From NCBI GenBank assembly GCA_937943045.1, contig CALEBN010000066.1, forward strand, positions 1 through 64,000: 64,000 nucleotides of DNA, written 5' to 3'. The stretch is from an uncultured Collinsella sp. Lineage in GTDB: Bacteria; Actinomycetota; Coriobacteriia; Coriobacteriales; Coriobacteriaceae. How positions within the stretch are numbered: position 1 is the first letter of the stretch; the number at the start of each line of letters is the position of its first letter. Of this stretch, positions 43,181 to 50,797 are shown in pieces. Both the position numbers and the translations under genes were made by a program. Under the pieces are notes generated by a model that saw only the letters and a list, made by a program, of their open reading frames with translations, made no database searches and was not told the DNA's origin.

Positions 43181-43595
43181 ATAAACCTCCTATCAATCCA
43201 ACTGAACTACCTTCCTGCACGAATTTAATTTGTCACTATAAATTTTTATTAACTTATAGATGCTCGATTTCATCTCGCATAATTTGTCACCAATCAACTA
43301 CCATATATAATTAAATTATTTAGGGACTTGAAAGGTGACAAATATAAACATTTGCTACGTCTCGAAGAGATGTAGCAAACTATAAGTAATGCGAGATTGA
43401 TATTGTTAAACATGCAGGTAGATACGTTAGTAAGTAGCGGATATAAACTTACCTCCCTTAATTAAAATTACCAACTCCGCTATTTAGGTACAGTGAAAGT
43501 ATCCCCTAGCATGTAACGGCTATACGCCAAACCATCAATATCAATTCCCTATTTCGCGATATAGTTTTGAGCTATCGAGTTTATATGTTTGATTT
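43181..43595. other. AT-rich intergenic region in the island
   Basis: No gene seen. Contains a TTTGCTAC/GTAGCAAA hairpin near 43350-43381 and one GCAGGTAG motif (43414-43421). Probable promoter region of the minus-strand gene on its left and end region of the resolvase gene on its right. Confidence 0.5.
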
Positions 43596-44171
43596 TTATT
43601 TACCACGACATACATTTTTGTTGCCAGCTTCTCTATATAGAGTGCTCCTGCTGATACCAGTCTTTTCACATATCTCTTTAACCGACTTCGTTCTGTCGTT
43701 TCCAAATAGATAGAGAGCCATGTTGAGAGCGTCTTCATCAACATTAGGTCTGCCGAACTTCACACCTTGCTTCATAGCGGCCTCCCTGCCCTCGGCAGCA
43801 TTCTCAAGGATGATCTGCCTCTGGAACTCAGCAATCGCTGACAGCATATGAAATATCAACTTGCCTGCTGGAGTGGTTGTATCGATAGCCTCTTTCTTGC
43901 TATGAACCTCGACATGCATCTGTTCGAAGGTCTCCATAAGGTCAATTAGGTCTTTAGTACTCCTGCCAAGTCGAGACAACTCAGTGATATAGACTTCATC
44001 GCCCTCGCGCAGACGAGAGAGCATATCTTTCAGAGCAGGACGATTGGCGTTCTTGCCCGAAGCCTTATCGATAAATATCTGGTTATCCTTTAAGCCAAGC
44101 TCATGCGCATATTCAAGCTGCCTTGCCTCGTTCTGTTCCTTTGTTGAGCAGCGAGCGTAGAGAAACTTCAT
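43596..44171 (-). CDS. Serine recombinase (resolvase/invertase family)
   Basis: About 191 aa. The catalytic serine is Ser9 in YARCSTKEQN. Conserved ELSRLGRSTKDL and TPAGKLIFHMLSAIAEFQRQII blocks follow, with a C-terminal helix-turn-helix (SVKEICEKTGISRSTLYREAG). Length and layout match Tn3-type resolvases and Hin-type invertases. GGAGG precedes the ATG. An inverted-repeat region directly upstream (44189-44300) may be its recombination site. Confidence 0.9.
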   Translation of the reverse strand: MKFLYARCSTKEQNEARQLEYAHELGLKDNQIFIDKASGKNANRPALKDMLSRLREGDEVYITELSRLGRSTKDLIDLMETFEQMHVEVHSKKEAIDTTTPAGKLIFHMLSAIAEFQRQIILENAAEGREAAMKQGVKFGRPNVDEDALNMALYLFGNDRTKSVKEICEKTGISRSTLYREAGNKNVCRGK

Positions 44172-44188
44172 CGCGTGCCTCCAATTCC

Positions 44189-44300
44189 TATATGTCTCAA
44201 AAGTCCTATTAGTATTTTATATTGAGACATATACTTTTGGAATATCTTTTAGGACACTATTTGATTCAAAAGACTCACTTGGGGAGTGGTATTTCTCATG
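44189..44300. promoter_or_regulatory. Candidate res site of the serine recombinase
   Basis: TATATGTCTCAA (44189-44200) and TTGAGACATATA (44222-44233) form a perfect 12-bp dyad. A second pair AGTCCTA/TAGGACA is interleaved, and a further TGTCTCAAA lies near 44298. Placement just upstream of the recombinase start is typical for res. Confidence 0.55.
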
Positions 44301-44529
44301 TCTCAAATGTTATGAATTTTGGGATACACCGTAACGCAGCTCAACTCTCTTACGCACTCCCAGCTTGCAAAAGATGCGTTACCTCATAAGCCCCTACCCC
44401 AGTCTGTTTTGTCGCATACGGGGTGTTTTACACTTTGGCCTCAACTTCTACTTGGCAGACCCCATCTATGTAGTTGATATCAACATGACAGGAAGAATAA
44501 ATTCCTCCGACCGTCTACCTTCACTGTAA

Positions 44530-44811
44530 ATAGCGTATTACCAAGGCATAATCGCCAATGCTATCGAGAAGACCGCTAGCTGCCTAAAACGCCTTGAATC
44601 TTCGCGCCCTGAGAAATGCCAGCAGGAAGCGGCACCGTTCGCCCTTTTAGTCAAAATGAAAGCCCGTGTCCTTGATACAATCTCATCTACCACACCGCAA
44701 CATCCATATATTTGGATGGAGCTTCACAATGGCATAGCTGCCGCTTTGTGTATGCAAACAGGCGAATTGGAGGGCACCCGCCTTTCAAGGTCTGTTCGCA
44801 TATGCATGTGA
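44530..44811 (+). pseudogene. Open frame without a start codon
   Basis: 93 codons between stops. The reading (NAIEKTASCLKRLESSRPEK... HPYIWMELHNGIAAALCM) looks like real helical protein, but the only ATGs are well inside it. Probably the 3' part of a decayed gene. Family unknown. The remaining part of the 44172-44916 gap shows the res site, and leader B just downstream. Confidence 0.35.
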
Positions 44812-44916
44812 AGCCTTGCGGTGTGGTAACTGTGGTAGGTGTCCTCCACATCGCTTCATTTAGTTGATGTGCTTCTCCCCTTCCACTTTGTCGGAATTTC
44901 TTTGGAAGGAGAGGTC
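44795..44916 (+). promoter_or_regulatory. Leader with Shine-Dalgarno-sequestering hairpin, copy B
   Basis: TCTCC-C-CTTCC (44874-44884) can pair with the ribosome-binding site GGAAGGAGA (44904-44912). Upstream GTGTGGTAACTGTGG and GTCCTCC match the first leader (38869-39002) in order and spacing. Confidence 0.5.
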
Positions 44917-46053
44917 ATGCCCCTTATCAACTGCCCAGAATGCGGGAAGCAAGTTTCAGACAAAGCTCCGACCTGCCCAAATTGTGGCTTTCCGCTGAAC
45001 AGCATCTCCAGCAACGAAGCAACCAGCAGTACAGAAGATACTCAAAGCGACCAGCCAGAATCTGTGACCGAGAAGCAAAAAGATGGTTCCTCGAATGAAG
45101 CGCAGGACAATAATAAGCTCCCCGATACGCAAACGAAAAAGCCAGCGCAAGAGGGGCAAAAGAAAAAGAAGCAAGTCGTTTCAGGCAAAATGAAATTGAC
45201 AGCAGCAGTACTCGGCATAGTCGCAGTCGCAGAAATTGCCGTTGGGGCTATGCTTGCATCGAACATCATCTGCATACACGAGTGGAGCGGAAACAACTGT
45301 TGCCAAGTCAATCACTGCTATAAATGCGGAAAAGTCGATCCGAATGGAAAGATTGACCCCGATGCACACAGCTGGAACTCTGCAACGTGCACCGAACCGA
45401 AAACTTGTGTCAACTGTAGGAAAACCGTCGGAGAGAAAAACCCAGACAATCATTGCTTCGAGGACAGAAGCGATGGCTCAAAAGTCTGTACGCGCTGTGG
45501 AAAGATAATTCCAGCCCCGAATAGCACCGACGAAGCGGGAGACGATAGCCCTTCAACCACAACTAGTCAGTCATCTGAAGACAACAACCAAACCGCGACA
45601 GAGGAGACCGCCCCTTCCGCATTTTCCTTTTCCCCTAGCTCCTTCAATAGAAAGCTCAAAAGCAATCTAGACGCAGACGTTATCGACAAGAGCACCGATG
45701 AGCTTATTTCCTATGTGTTTGTTGATGACATAAAGAACCCCGATATGTACGCAATGCTCTCTTTTACGACAATGGACGGGCAGAGCAATCTGACAAAGAG
45801 CAGCAGGTATGACAGCTCCTGCAACCCGTCCCCCCTCCTCATGATTGACACCACGAAATGCGACTCAGCGATTGTTGCACGTGGATTCATAATGGCCTGC
45901 GATTCCTCACTCTCAAAAACCGATGCTCAGGAAGTCGTTACAAATCTTGCAAACAGCGTCGAAGGCAATAGTGGGTCTACAAGCAAGAACGGGATTAACT
46001 ATATTTTGGCAGGCGATGGCGAGAAAGTCATGCTTAGGGCAACAGTCGCATAG
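44917..46053 (+). CDS. Multi-zinc-ribbon membrane protein
   Basis: About 378 aa. The N-terminal zinc ribbon CPECGKQVSDKAPTCPNCGFPL is of the double-CxxC type; then a polar linker, one membrane helix (MKLTAAVLGIVAVAEIAVGAMLASNIIC, about 92-119), an extracytoplasmic Cys/His-rich part with several CxxC pairs (CYKCGK, CVNCRK, CTRCGK), a Ser/Thr linker and a C-terminal domain of about 140 residues. No known function. ATG at 44917 is behind GGAAGGAG. Confidence 0.7.
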   Translation: MPLINCPECGKQVSDKAPTCPNCGFPLNSISSNEATSSTEDTQSDQPESVTEKQKDGSSNEAQDNNKLPDTQTKKPAQEGQKKKKQVVSGKMKLTAAVLGIVAVAEIAVGAMLASNIICIHEWSGNNCCQVNHCYKCGKVDPNGKIDPDAHSWNSATCTEPKTCVNCRKTVGEKNPDNHCFEDRSDGSKVCTRCGKIIPAPNSTDEAGDDSPSTTTSQSSEDNNQTATEETAPSAFSFSPSSFNRKLKSNLDADVIDKSTDELISYVFVDDIKNPDMYAMLSFTTMDGQSNLTKSSRYDSSCNPSPLLMIDTTKCDSAIVARGFIMACDSSLSKTDAQEVVTNLANSVEGNSGSTSKNGINYILAGDGEKVMLRATVA

Positions 46054-46081
46054 GCTCCTCAATCCACACAATGCAATGTCT

Positions 46082-46119
46082 GGCACCGTAGCGTACTTCG
46101 CTACGGTGCCCTTTCTTTC
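46082..46119 (+). terminator. Terminator after the zinc-ribbon protein gene
   Basis: GGCACCGTAGCG and CGCTACGGTGCC form a 12-bp stem with a short loop, followed by CTTTCTTTC. About 30 bp after the stop codon. Confidence 0.8.
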
Positions 46120-46354
46120 AAACTGCGATTTCAATTGATGTACGCTCAGCCTATAGCAAAATTGCACGCTGGGAGCGAAATTAAGGCTTGGAATTGCACT
46201 GATGGGCATTTACTCCAATCCCATCCCCAACGGGGCAAATAGGCCTCATTTCCTTTGATTTAACCCAATAAACGAACCCTTTTACCATGGCATAGACAAC
46301 CCCATAGCTACAATCATGTTGTCGTGCTTGAGTCTCTGAAAGGAGATCCAAGCT

Positions 46355-47551
46355 ATGTCGAATAGGAAAGATAACAAGGGTCGAGTTCTCCATCGCGGAG
46401 AAGGCCAGCGCCCAGACGGTCGCTACTCATTCAAATACACCAATTGGATGGGAAAGACCTGCTTTGTCTATTCGTGGACTTTGACAATTCACGACCAAAC
46501 GCCGCACGGCAAAAAGAGAGACCTCTGCTTAAGACAAAAAGAGCAGCAGGTTCAAAAAGACCTCTTCGACCACATTGCACCTGAGAACATGAACGTCATG
46601 ACTCTGGTTGAGAACTACCTTGCGACCAAGGTTGCGGTACGAAAGACAACCGTTAGCGCCTATAAAACCGTCACCAATTACCTGAAAACAGACAGCTTCA
46701 GCAAAGCCAAAATATCAAACATTACGGTGTTGGACGCAAAGAAATGGCTTATCCACCTTCAGCAAGATGTTGGAAAGGGCTATAGCAGCGTCTGTAGCAT
46801 CCGAGGCATACTCAGGCCAGCCTTTCAACTTGCTGAGGAATGTGGCCTCATCAGAAGAAACCCCTTTAACTTCGAGCTTATCAATGTGCTTGTCAACGAT
46901 ACGGTATCCAGAGAATCGTTAAGCGTTAGACAGGAACGGCTATTCCTTGAATTTATGCGCTCGGATCATCACTTCTCGCGCTACTTTGAGACTTACTTCA
47001 TCTTGTTGAACACTGGACTCAGAATTTCTGAATACTGCGGCCTGACCCTTGATGACATTGACTTCGAAAATCACTGCATACGCGTTCAAAAGCAACTCCA
47101 TCGTGCGAGAGATATGCAGTATTACGTTGAAGAACCAAAGACGAAATCTGGTATGAGGTATATCCCCATGACCGCTTCTGTCGAAAAGGCCTTCCACAGT
47201 CTCATCGGACAGAGGGCGCAACCAAAAGAAGAGCCTGTTATTGATGGGGTAAGGGGCTTCATCTGCCTAGACAAGAATGAGATGCCATGCGTTGCTCTGC
47301 ATTGGGAACATAGGCTCAAACGCGCCATCATTAAGCACAACCGCATCTATAAGGAAGAGCTGCCTCATATAACTCCGCACCAGCTCAGGCACACTTTCTG
47401 CAGCCGAATGGCACGCGCTGGCATGAGTCCGGCAAAGCTCAGATACATTATGGGGCACTCAGATATCAACACCACCTACAACGTTTACACCCATCTTGGG
47501 CTTGAAGATATTCAAGACGAGATGCTTGCTATTGAACAAAACCGCAGGTAG
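46355..47551 (+). CDS. int: Tyrosine-type site-specific integrase
   Basis: About 398 aa. N-terminal arm-binding region of the Tn916-Int/AP2-like kind (GRVLHRGEGQRPDGRYSFKYTN), SAM-like core-binding domain and C-terminal catalytic domain. Catalytic set visible: Arg223 (TGLRISEYC), Lys264 (TKSGMRY), His342 and Arg345 (HQLRHTF), His368 (GHSD) and Tyr378 (NVYTH). AAAGGAG precedes the ATG. It reads toward attR 240 bp downstream, which fits integration into the phosphatase gene. Confidence 0.95.
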   Translation: MSNRKDNKGRVLHRGEGQRPDGRYSFKYTNWMGKTCFVYSWTLTIHDQTPHGKKRDLCLRQKEQQVQKDLFDHIAPENMNVMTLVENYLATKVAVRKTTVSAYKTVTNYLKTDSFSKAKISNITVLDAKKWLIHLQQDVGKGYSSVCSIRGILRPAFQLAEECGLIRRNPFNFELINVLVNDTVSRESLSVRQERLFLEFMRSDHHFSRYFETYFILLNTGLRISEYCGLTLDDIDFENHCIRVQKQLHRARDMQYYVEEPKTKSGMRYIPMTASVEKAFHSLIGQRAQPKEEPVIDGVRGFICLDKNEMPCVALHWEHRLKRAIIKHNRIYKEELPHITPHQLRHTFCSRMARAGMSPAKLRYIMGHSDINTTYNVYTHLGLEDIQDEMLAIEQNRR

Positions 47552-47789
47552 ACATTGGTAGTAAAAATTTGAGCCGTACTACGTTTTTACTACTTTTGCT
47601 TCTACTTTTGACTGATTTCTGGCCTTAATAAAGTGGATTCTCCACCCTATATTGGAAACTGATTTTTAGAGCCATTCAGCTCGTTGAATGCAGTAGAAGT
47701 GTTGGGGATAAAGGTCTTATCTTGTTATTATCGCAGGTAGAAATAACTATTTGACCCTGTCCCTTTGCCACATCACATCGGGGCGCGGC
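47552..47789. promoter_or_regulatory. Island right end with candidate integrase arm sites
   Basis: TACTACGTTTTTACTACT at 47577-47594 differs by one base from a left-end motif at 38638-38655. GGTAGTAAAAA at about 47557 is an inverted partial copy. CGCAGGTAG occurs at 47732-47740, and at 47542-47551 on the integrase stop codon. A GACAAAGG-type half hairpin lies at about 47755-47772. Confidence 0.55.
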
Positions 47790-47882
47790 TGCGATACTCG
47801 AGCTTGATGATGGCGATCGAAAGGAAACCGCATATGCAATGCGTACTGTTTATCTGCCATGGGAACATCTGCCGCTCGACGA
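47790..47882 (+). repeat. attR: island-borne start of the phosphatase gene
   Basis: Partner of 38498-38590 (86 of 93 positions identical). It supplies a ribosome-binding site (GAAAGGA), start codon and first codons to the phosphatase gene, so the gene is restored rather than destroyed. Confidence 0.85.
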
Positions 47883-48280
47883 TGGCCGAGTCGGTGTTTA
47901 CCGAGCTGGTGCACCGCGCCGGACGCGCGGGCGAGTTTGTCATTGATTCCGCTGCGACCTCGACCGAGGAGATCGGCAACCCGCCACACCACGGTACCGT
48001 TGCCAAGCTACGCGAGGTCGGGATTCCCGTCGTCGCACATCGCGCGCGTCAGGTGCGTCGTGCAGAGTATGGCAACTGGGATCACATTGTCTATATGGAC
48101 GATGAAAACGCCCGCGGCCTGCACCGTATCTTTGGCAAGGACCCCGATGGCAAGATCTCGCGCCTGCTCGATTGGACCGATCGCCCCGGCGACGTGGCCG
48201 ACCCCTGGTACACCGGCAATTTCGATGCCACCTACCGCGATGTGCTCGCCGGTTGCACCGCTATGCTCGAGCAGCTGTAG
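47834..48280 (+). CDS. Low-molecular-weight protein tyrosine phosphatase
   Basis: About 148 aa. The active site is CHGNICRS (Cys8, Arg14), with the general-acid Asp123 in DPWYTGNF; both define the LMW-PTP family (PF01451). It dephosphorylates phosphotyrosine or arsenate-like substrates in the cytoplasm. ATG at 47834 is 8 bases after GAAAGGA. The 5' end appears to come from the inserted island. No tyrosine kinase gene is nearby. Confidence 0.92.
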   Translation: MQCVLFICHGNICRSTMAESVFTELVHRAGRAGEFVIDSAATSTEEIGNPPHHGTVAKLREVGIPVVAHRARQVRRAEYGNWDHIVYMDDENARGLHRIFGKDPDGKISRLLDWTDRPGDVADPWYTGNFDATYRDVLAGCTAMLEQL

Positions 48281-48326
48281 GCGCTCGGGCGGCGCGGATA
48301 TACGGGCCACGCCATCGGTATAAAAC

Positions 48327-48448
48327 GAGCGTGGATTTTCTCCCGCATACAAATTGAGCGTGGATAATCTCCCACTTTGAGCGTTCAAGGGCGCCCTAAA
48401 CGGGAGAAAATCCACGCTCATTATCTCGGTGGAAGATTATCCACGCTC
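48327..48448. repeat. Interleaved inverted repeats A-B-A'-B'
   Basis: A (48327-48345, GAGCGTGGATTTTCTCCCG) is complementary to A' (48401-48419). B (48356-48375, beginning GAGCGTGGATAATCTCCCA) pairs with B' (48429-48448). The order A-B-A'-B' cannot form two nested hairpins; it allows a pseudoknot or alternative folds. Confidence 0.75.
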
Positions 48449-48450
48449 GG

Positions 48451-48780
48451 TTACTCGTCGACGATCTCGGCAAGCCAGACGTTCAACGTATCGACCTCGG
48501 GGCAGCAGAACTTTGCCGTACCGGGCTCGTTGCCAGGCACGGTTCCGCCGTAGCGCAGGATATCGATATAGGGAAAGCCCACGTGGCAGGCCATGGCGCA
48601 CATCTTGCCGCGGTCTCGGTCGAAGTCAAAGACGTCGCCCGGCTTATGACCATGGTGGCAGCGACACACACCCAGCTGATCCACGCAGCTCACGCGGATA
48701 CGCGGACGCTTGCCCCGCGACGCGCCGAGCGGCTTGTCCCCGCCCGCGGGCTTGGCACCGCCCTCGCCAGCGTTACTCAT
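48451..48780 (-). CDS. TIGR04076-like Cys-rich small protein
   Basis: About 109 aa. The pattern CxCHHGHKPGDVFDFDRDRGKMCAMA, a central PYIDILRYGG and a C-terminal FCCPEVDTLNVW resembles the TIGR04076 family of uncharacterised proteins; the cysteines may bind metal. The first 25 residues are Gly/Lys-rich. It overlaps the end of the kinase gene by 8 bases, so translation is likely coupled. Confidence 0.65.
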   Translation of the reverse strand: MSNAGEGGAKPAGGDKPLGASRGKRPRIRVSCVDQLGVCRCHHGHKPGDVFDFDRDRGKMCAMACHVGFPYIDILRYGGTVPGNEPGTAKFCCPEVDTLNVWLAEIVDE

Positions 48781-49597
48781 GGTCGATCACATCCAGGCAG
48801 GCCTCGATGGGAAGGCCGGCCGACTTGTCCTCTTGGTCGGCATTGCGCTCGATAAGCTCGGCCACCACACGCATAGCGTCGGTCGTCGCACGTTGCAGGC
48901 TCCAGCCGGCCATAACGCGACCCACGAGCACCGACGAGAACGTATCGCCCGTGCCCGGGAAATACACCGGGATCAGCTCAAAGGGAATCGTAAAGTACTC
49001 TCCCGCCACATGGTCGTAGCCGATAACGGCACTCGCCCCGTCGACCTTTGCGCTCGTGATGACCACCGACTTGGCGCCCAGCGCGAGCATGGCATCCACG
49101 AGCGCACGAGCCTCGTCGGCCGTAATCTGCTCGGCCATAGGCGTATCGGTGAGCAGACACGCCTCGGTATAGTTGGGCACCGCGTAGTCGGCGCACTCGA
49201 CCAGGCTGCGCATAAGGCCGATGGTCGACTCGGGCACGCCAGCGTAGAGCCTGCCGTTGTCGGCCATGATGGGGTCGACGAACACTTTGGTGCCCTTTTG
49301 CGCGCGGCGGTGGCAAAAGTCCGAGATGATGCGCGCCTCTTCTTCGGTCACGATAAAGCCGGTCGAGATGGCGTCGAATTCAAAGCCGAGTTCCTCCCAG
49401 ATGGCGAGGCTCTGGCGGACATACTCCGTGGTGTCGTGGATGTAGAACTTGGGGTAGTTGAGCGTATCGGAAACGAGGGCCGTCGGCAGGTTGTGGATGC
49501 GATAGCCCATGTGCGACAGCACCGGCAGCATGGCAGAAAGCGCGACCTTGCCGTAGCCGCACATATCGTTGATCAGCAGCAGCTGAGTGTTCTTCAT
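48773..49597 (-). CDS. pdxY: Pyridoxamine/pyridoxal kinase-like protein
   Basis: About 274 aa ribokinase-fold kinase of the PdxK/PdxY branch. N-terminal INDMCGYGKVALSAMLPVL, DPIMADNGRLY (family DPVMGD), NYTEACLLT and the anion-hole/catalytic GTGDTFSSVLVG with its Asp. It phosphorylates B6 vitamers for salvage of PLP. ATG at 49597 follows GGGGGA; the longer upstream frame lacks similarity. Confidence 0.87.
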   Translation of the reverse strand: MKNTQLLLINDMCGYGKVALSAMLPVLSHMGYRIHNLPTALVSDTLNYPKFYIHDTTEYVRQSLAIWEELGFEFDAISTGFIVTEEEARIISDFCHRRAQKGTKVFVDPIMADNGRLYAGVPESTIGLMRSLVECADYAVPNYTEACLLTDTPMAEQITADEARALVDAMLALGAKSVVITSAKVDGASAVIGYDHVAGEYFTIPFELIPVYFPGTGDTFSSVLVGRVMAGWSLQRATTDAMRVVAELIERNADQEDKSAGLPIEACLDVIDHE

Positions 49598-49740
49598 GAG
49601 TGTCCCCCTTGGGTCGGGTGCGACGCGACGGCGCCACAGTGCGACTAAGTGTAGCGCAGGGGGCGTTGCAAGCGGGCGCAGGCGCCGAGGAGGGCACATT
49701 GTTGCGGAAAGGTTACGGAAATGGGAGGCAAAATCGCGGC
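49598..49740. other. Leader region of the kinase gene
   Basis: No gene seen; probable promoter area of the minus-strand kinase gene. The rest of the gap to 50293 holds an inverted-repeat element (49779-49934), repeat copy 4 (50051-50194) and the MarR promoter. Confidence 0.4.
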
Positions 49741-49778
49741 GGTAGCGGCACGGTAGCTGCCATCTATTTACTACCATT

Positions 49779-49934
49779 CCAAAACTATGCCGGATTACTA
49801 CGATAAACCGCCAGTCTCCAACCACAACGAATTGCACTCCAGCAAAACCGCAGGTAGACAGCTTGTGATTTTCCGAAAAACAATGCCGAGGTCTGAGATT
49901 TCGAATTCATCGTAGTAATCCGGCATAGTTTTGG
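49779..49934. repeat. Inverted-repeat element with CCGCAGGTAG core, copy 1
   Basis: Perfect 26-bp inverted repeats (49779-49804 and 49909-49934, containing CGGATTACTACGAT) enclose about 104 bp. The interior carries AAAACCGCAGGTAGACAGC and GATTTTCCGAAAA. A related element lies at 59252-59385. Confidence 0.75.
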
Positions 49935-50050
49935 GCAAAGCAACTTTGGAAGGGTGTCACCGCAGCCCAAAATGATCCCTTTTCCTCCGTCCCCAAGGGA
50001 TCACATGCACCGAAGCGGACCGTGACGGAATCACAGATTTGAGGACGGAC

Positions 50051-50194
50051 AGCGAAAGCGTTCCCAAGCGAACAAGGTAGCGTGAAAGAGGAGGGCATAG
50101 GCCTTGTGTCCATGCCCGACGATTGAACGCCAGATTGCCGCTTAGGAGCGTTTGCAGCGTCGAGCCGTTACGCGGTTTGGCAAAACCGCATAAC
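50051..50194 (-). repeat. Two-hairpin dispersed repeat, copy 4 (no adjoining gene)
   Basis: Basal AAGCG/CGCTT, middle GCGT/ACGC and apical GGGCAT/ATGCCC with the usual unpaired GAAA and TTGA; then GTTACGCGGTTT/AAACCGCATAAC. As in the other copies a CTA follows, but here it is not the stop codon of any gene. Confidence 0.75.
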
Positions 50195-50209
50195 CACTAG
50201 TTTGGTACC

Positions 50210-50272
50210 TTGACATTCCTGTATGGCGCTCCTAAATTAGTTAGGCACAAAACAATTCCTCTACCTAACTAA
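50210..50272 (+). promoter_or_regulatory. Promoter and operator of the marR-ABC exporter operon
   Basis: TTGACA (50210-50215), 17-bp spacer, TAAATT (50233-50238). Inverted repeat TTAGTTAGG (50237-50245) and CCTAACTAA (50264-50272) overlaps the -10 and start region, as expected for autorepression by the MarR protein. Confidence 0.75.
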
Positions 50273-50293
50273 AGAAAGGAGCGAAGCTTAGAT

Positions 50294-50797
50294 ATGTGTG
50301 TTGAACCACTCGCCTATCCGCATGAACCCGGCGGCGACCCCTCACGGCCGGCAGACGAGCCCGAGACCCAATCCAAGGAGGACCGTCTCGCCAAGAGAAT
50401 CCTCCATGGGCTGGGGTTTTGCGGCCATTACATGCATTTTCACGGCGGCGGCATATCTGGCAAAGCGCCCATCGTCTGCCTGCTCGCTAAGCAGCCCACC
50501 GGCGAGCTTTCCCAACAGGAACTCGGCATGCACTTCGACCTCAAGCCGGGGTCACTTTCCGAGATTCTGTCCAAGCTCGAAATGGGCGGTCTTATCGAGC
50601 GCAACCGCAATCCCAAAGACCGTCGGCAGCTCACCATCCGCCTGACCGAAGCGGGATGGGAAAAGGCCCGCGTTGAGCAGGCAGCCCGCATTCGCTTTAG
50701 AGAGCAGGCCTTTAGCGCGCTCACCCACGACGAGCGCGAGGACCTCGCCGAAATGCTCGAGAAAATCCGTGTAACCTGGGAGGAACTGGATGATTAA
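50294..50797 (+). CDS. MarR-family transcriptional regulator
   Basis: About 167 aa winged-helix regulator. LSQQELGMHFDLKPGSLSEILSKLEMGGLIERNRNPKDRRQLTIRLTE is the recognition helix and wing, with the family DRR signature. The N-terminal 30 residues are polar and longer than usual. It heads an operon with two ABC exporter genes (8-bp overlap with the first) and probably controls it through the inverted repeat in its promoter. Ligand unknown. Confidence 0.9.
   Translation: MCVEPLAYPHEPGGDPSRPADEPETQSKEDRLAKRILHGLGFCGHYMHFHGGGISGKAPIVCLLAKQPTGELSQQELGMHFDLKPGSLSEILSKLEMGGLIERNRNPKDRRQLTIRLTEAGWEKARVEQAARIRFREQAFSALTHDEREDLAEMLEKIRVTWEELDD

Noticed and set aside
43541..43744. A 67-codon minus-strand frame ending KLYREIGN
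   Set aside because: It overlaps the resolvase gene in another frame and has no ribosome-binding site or family.
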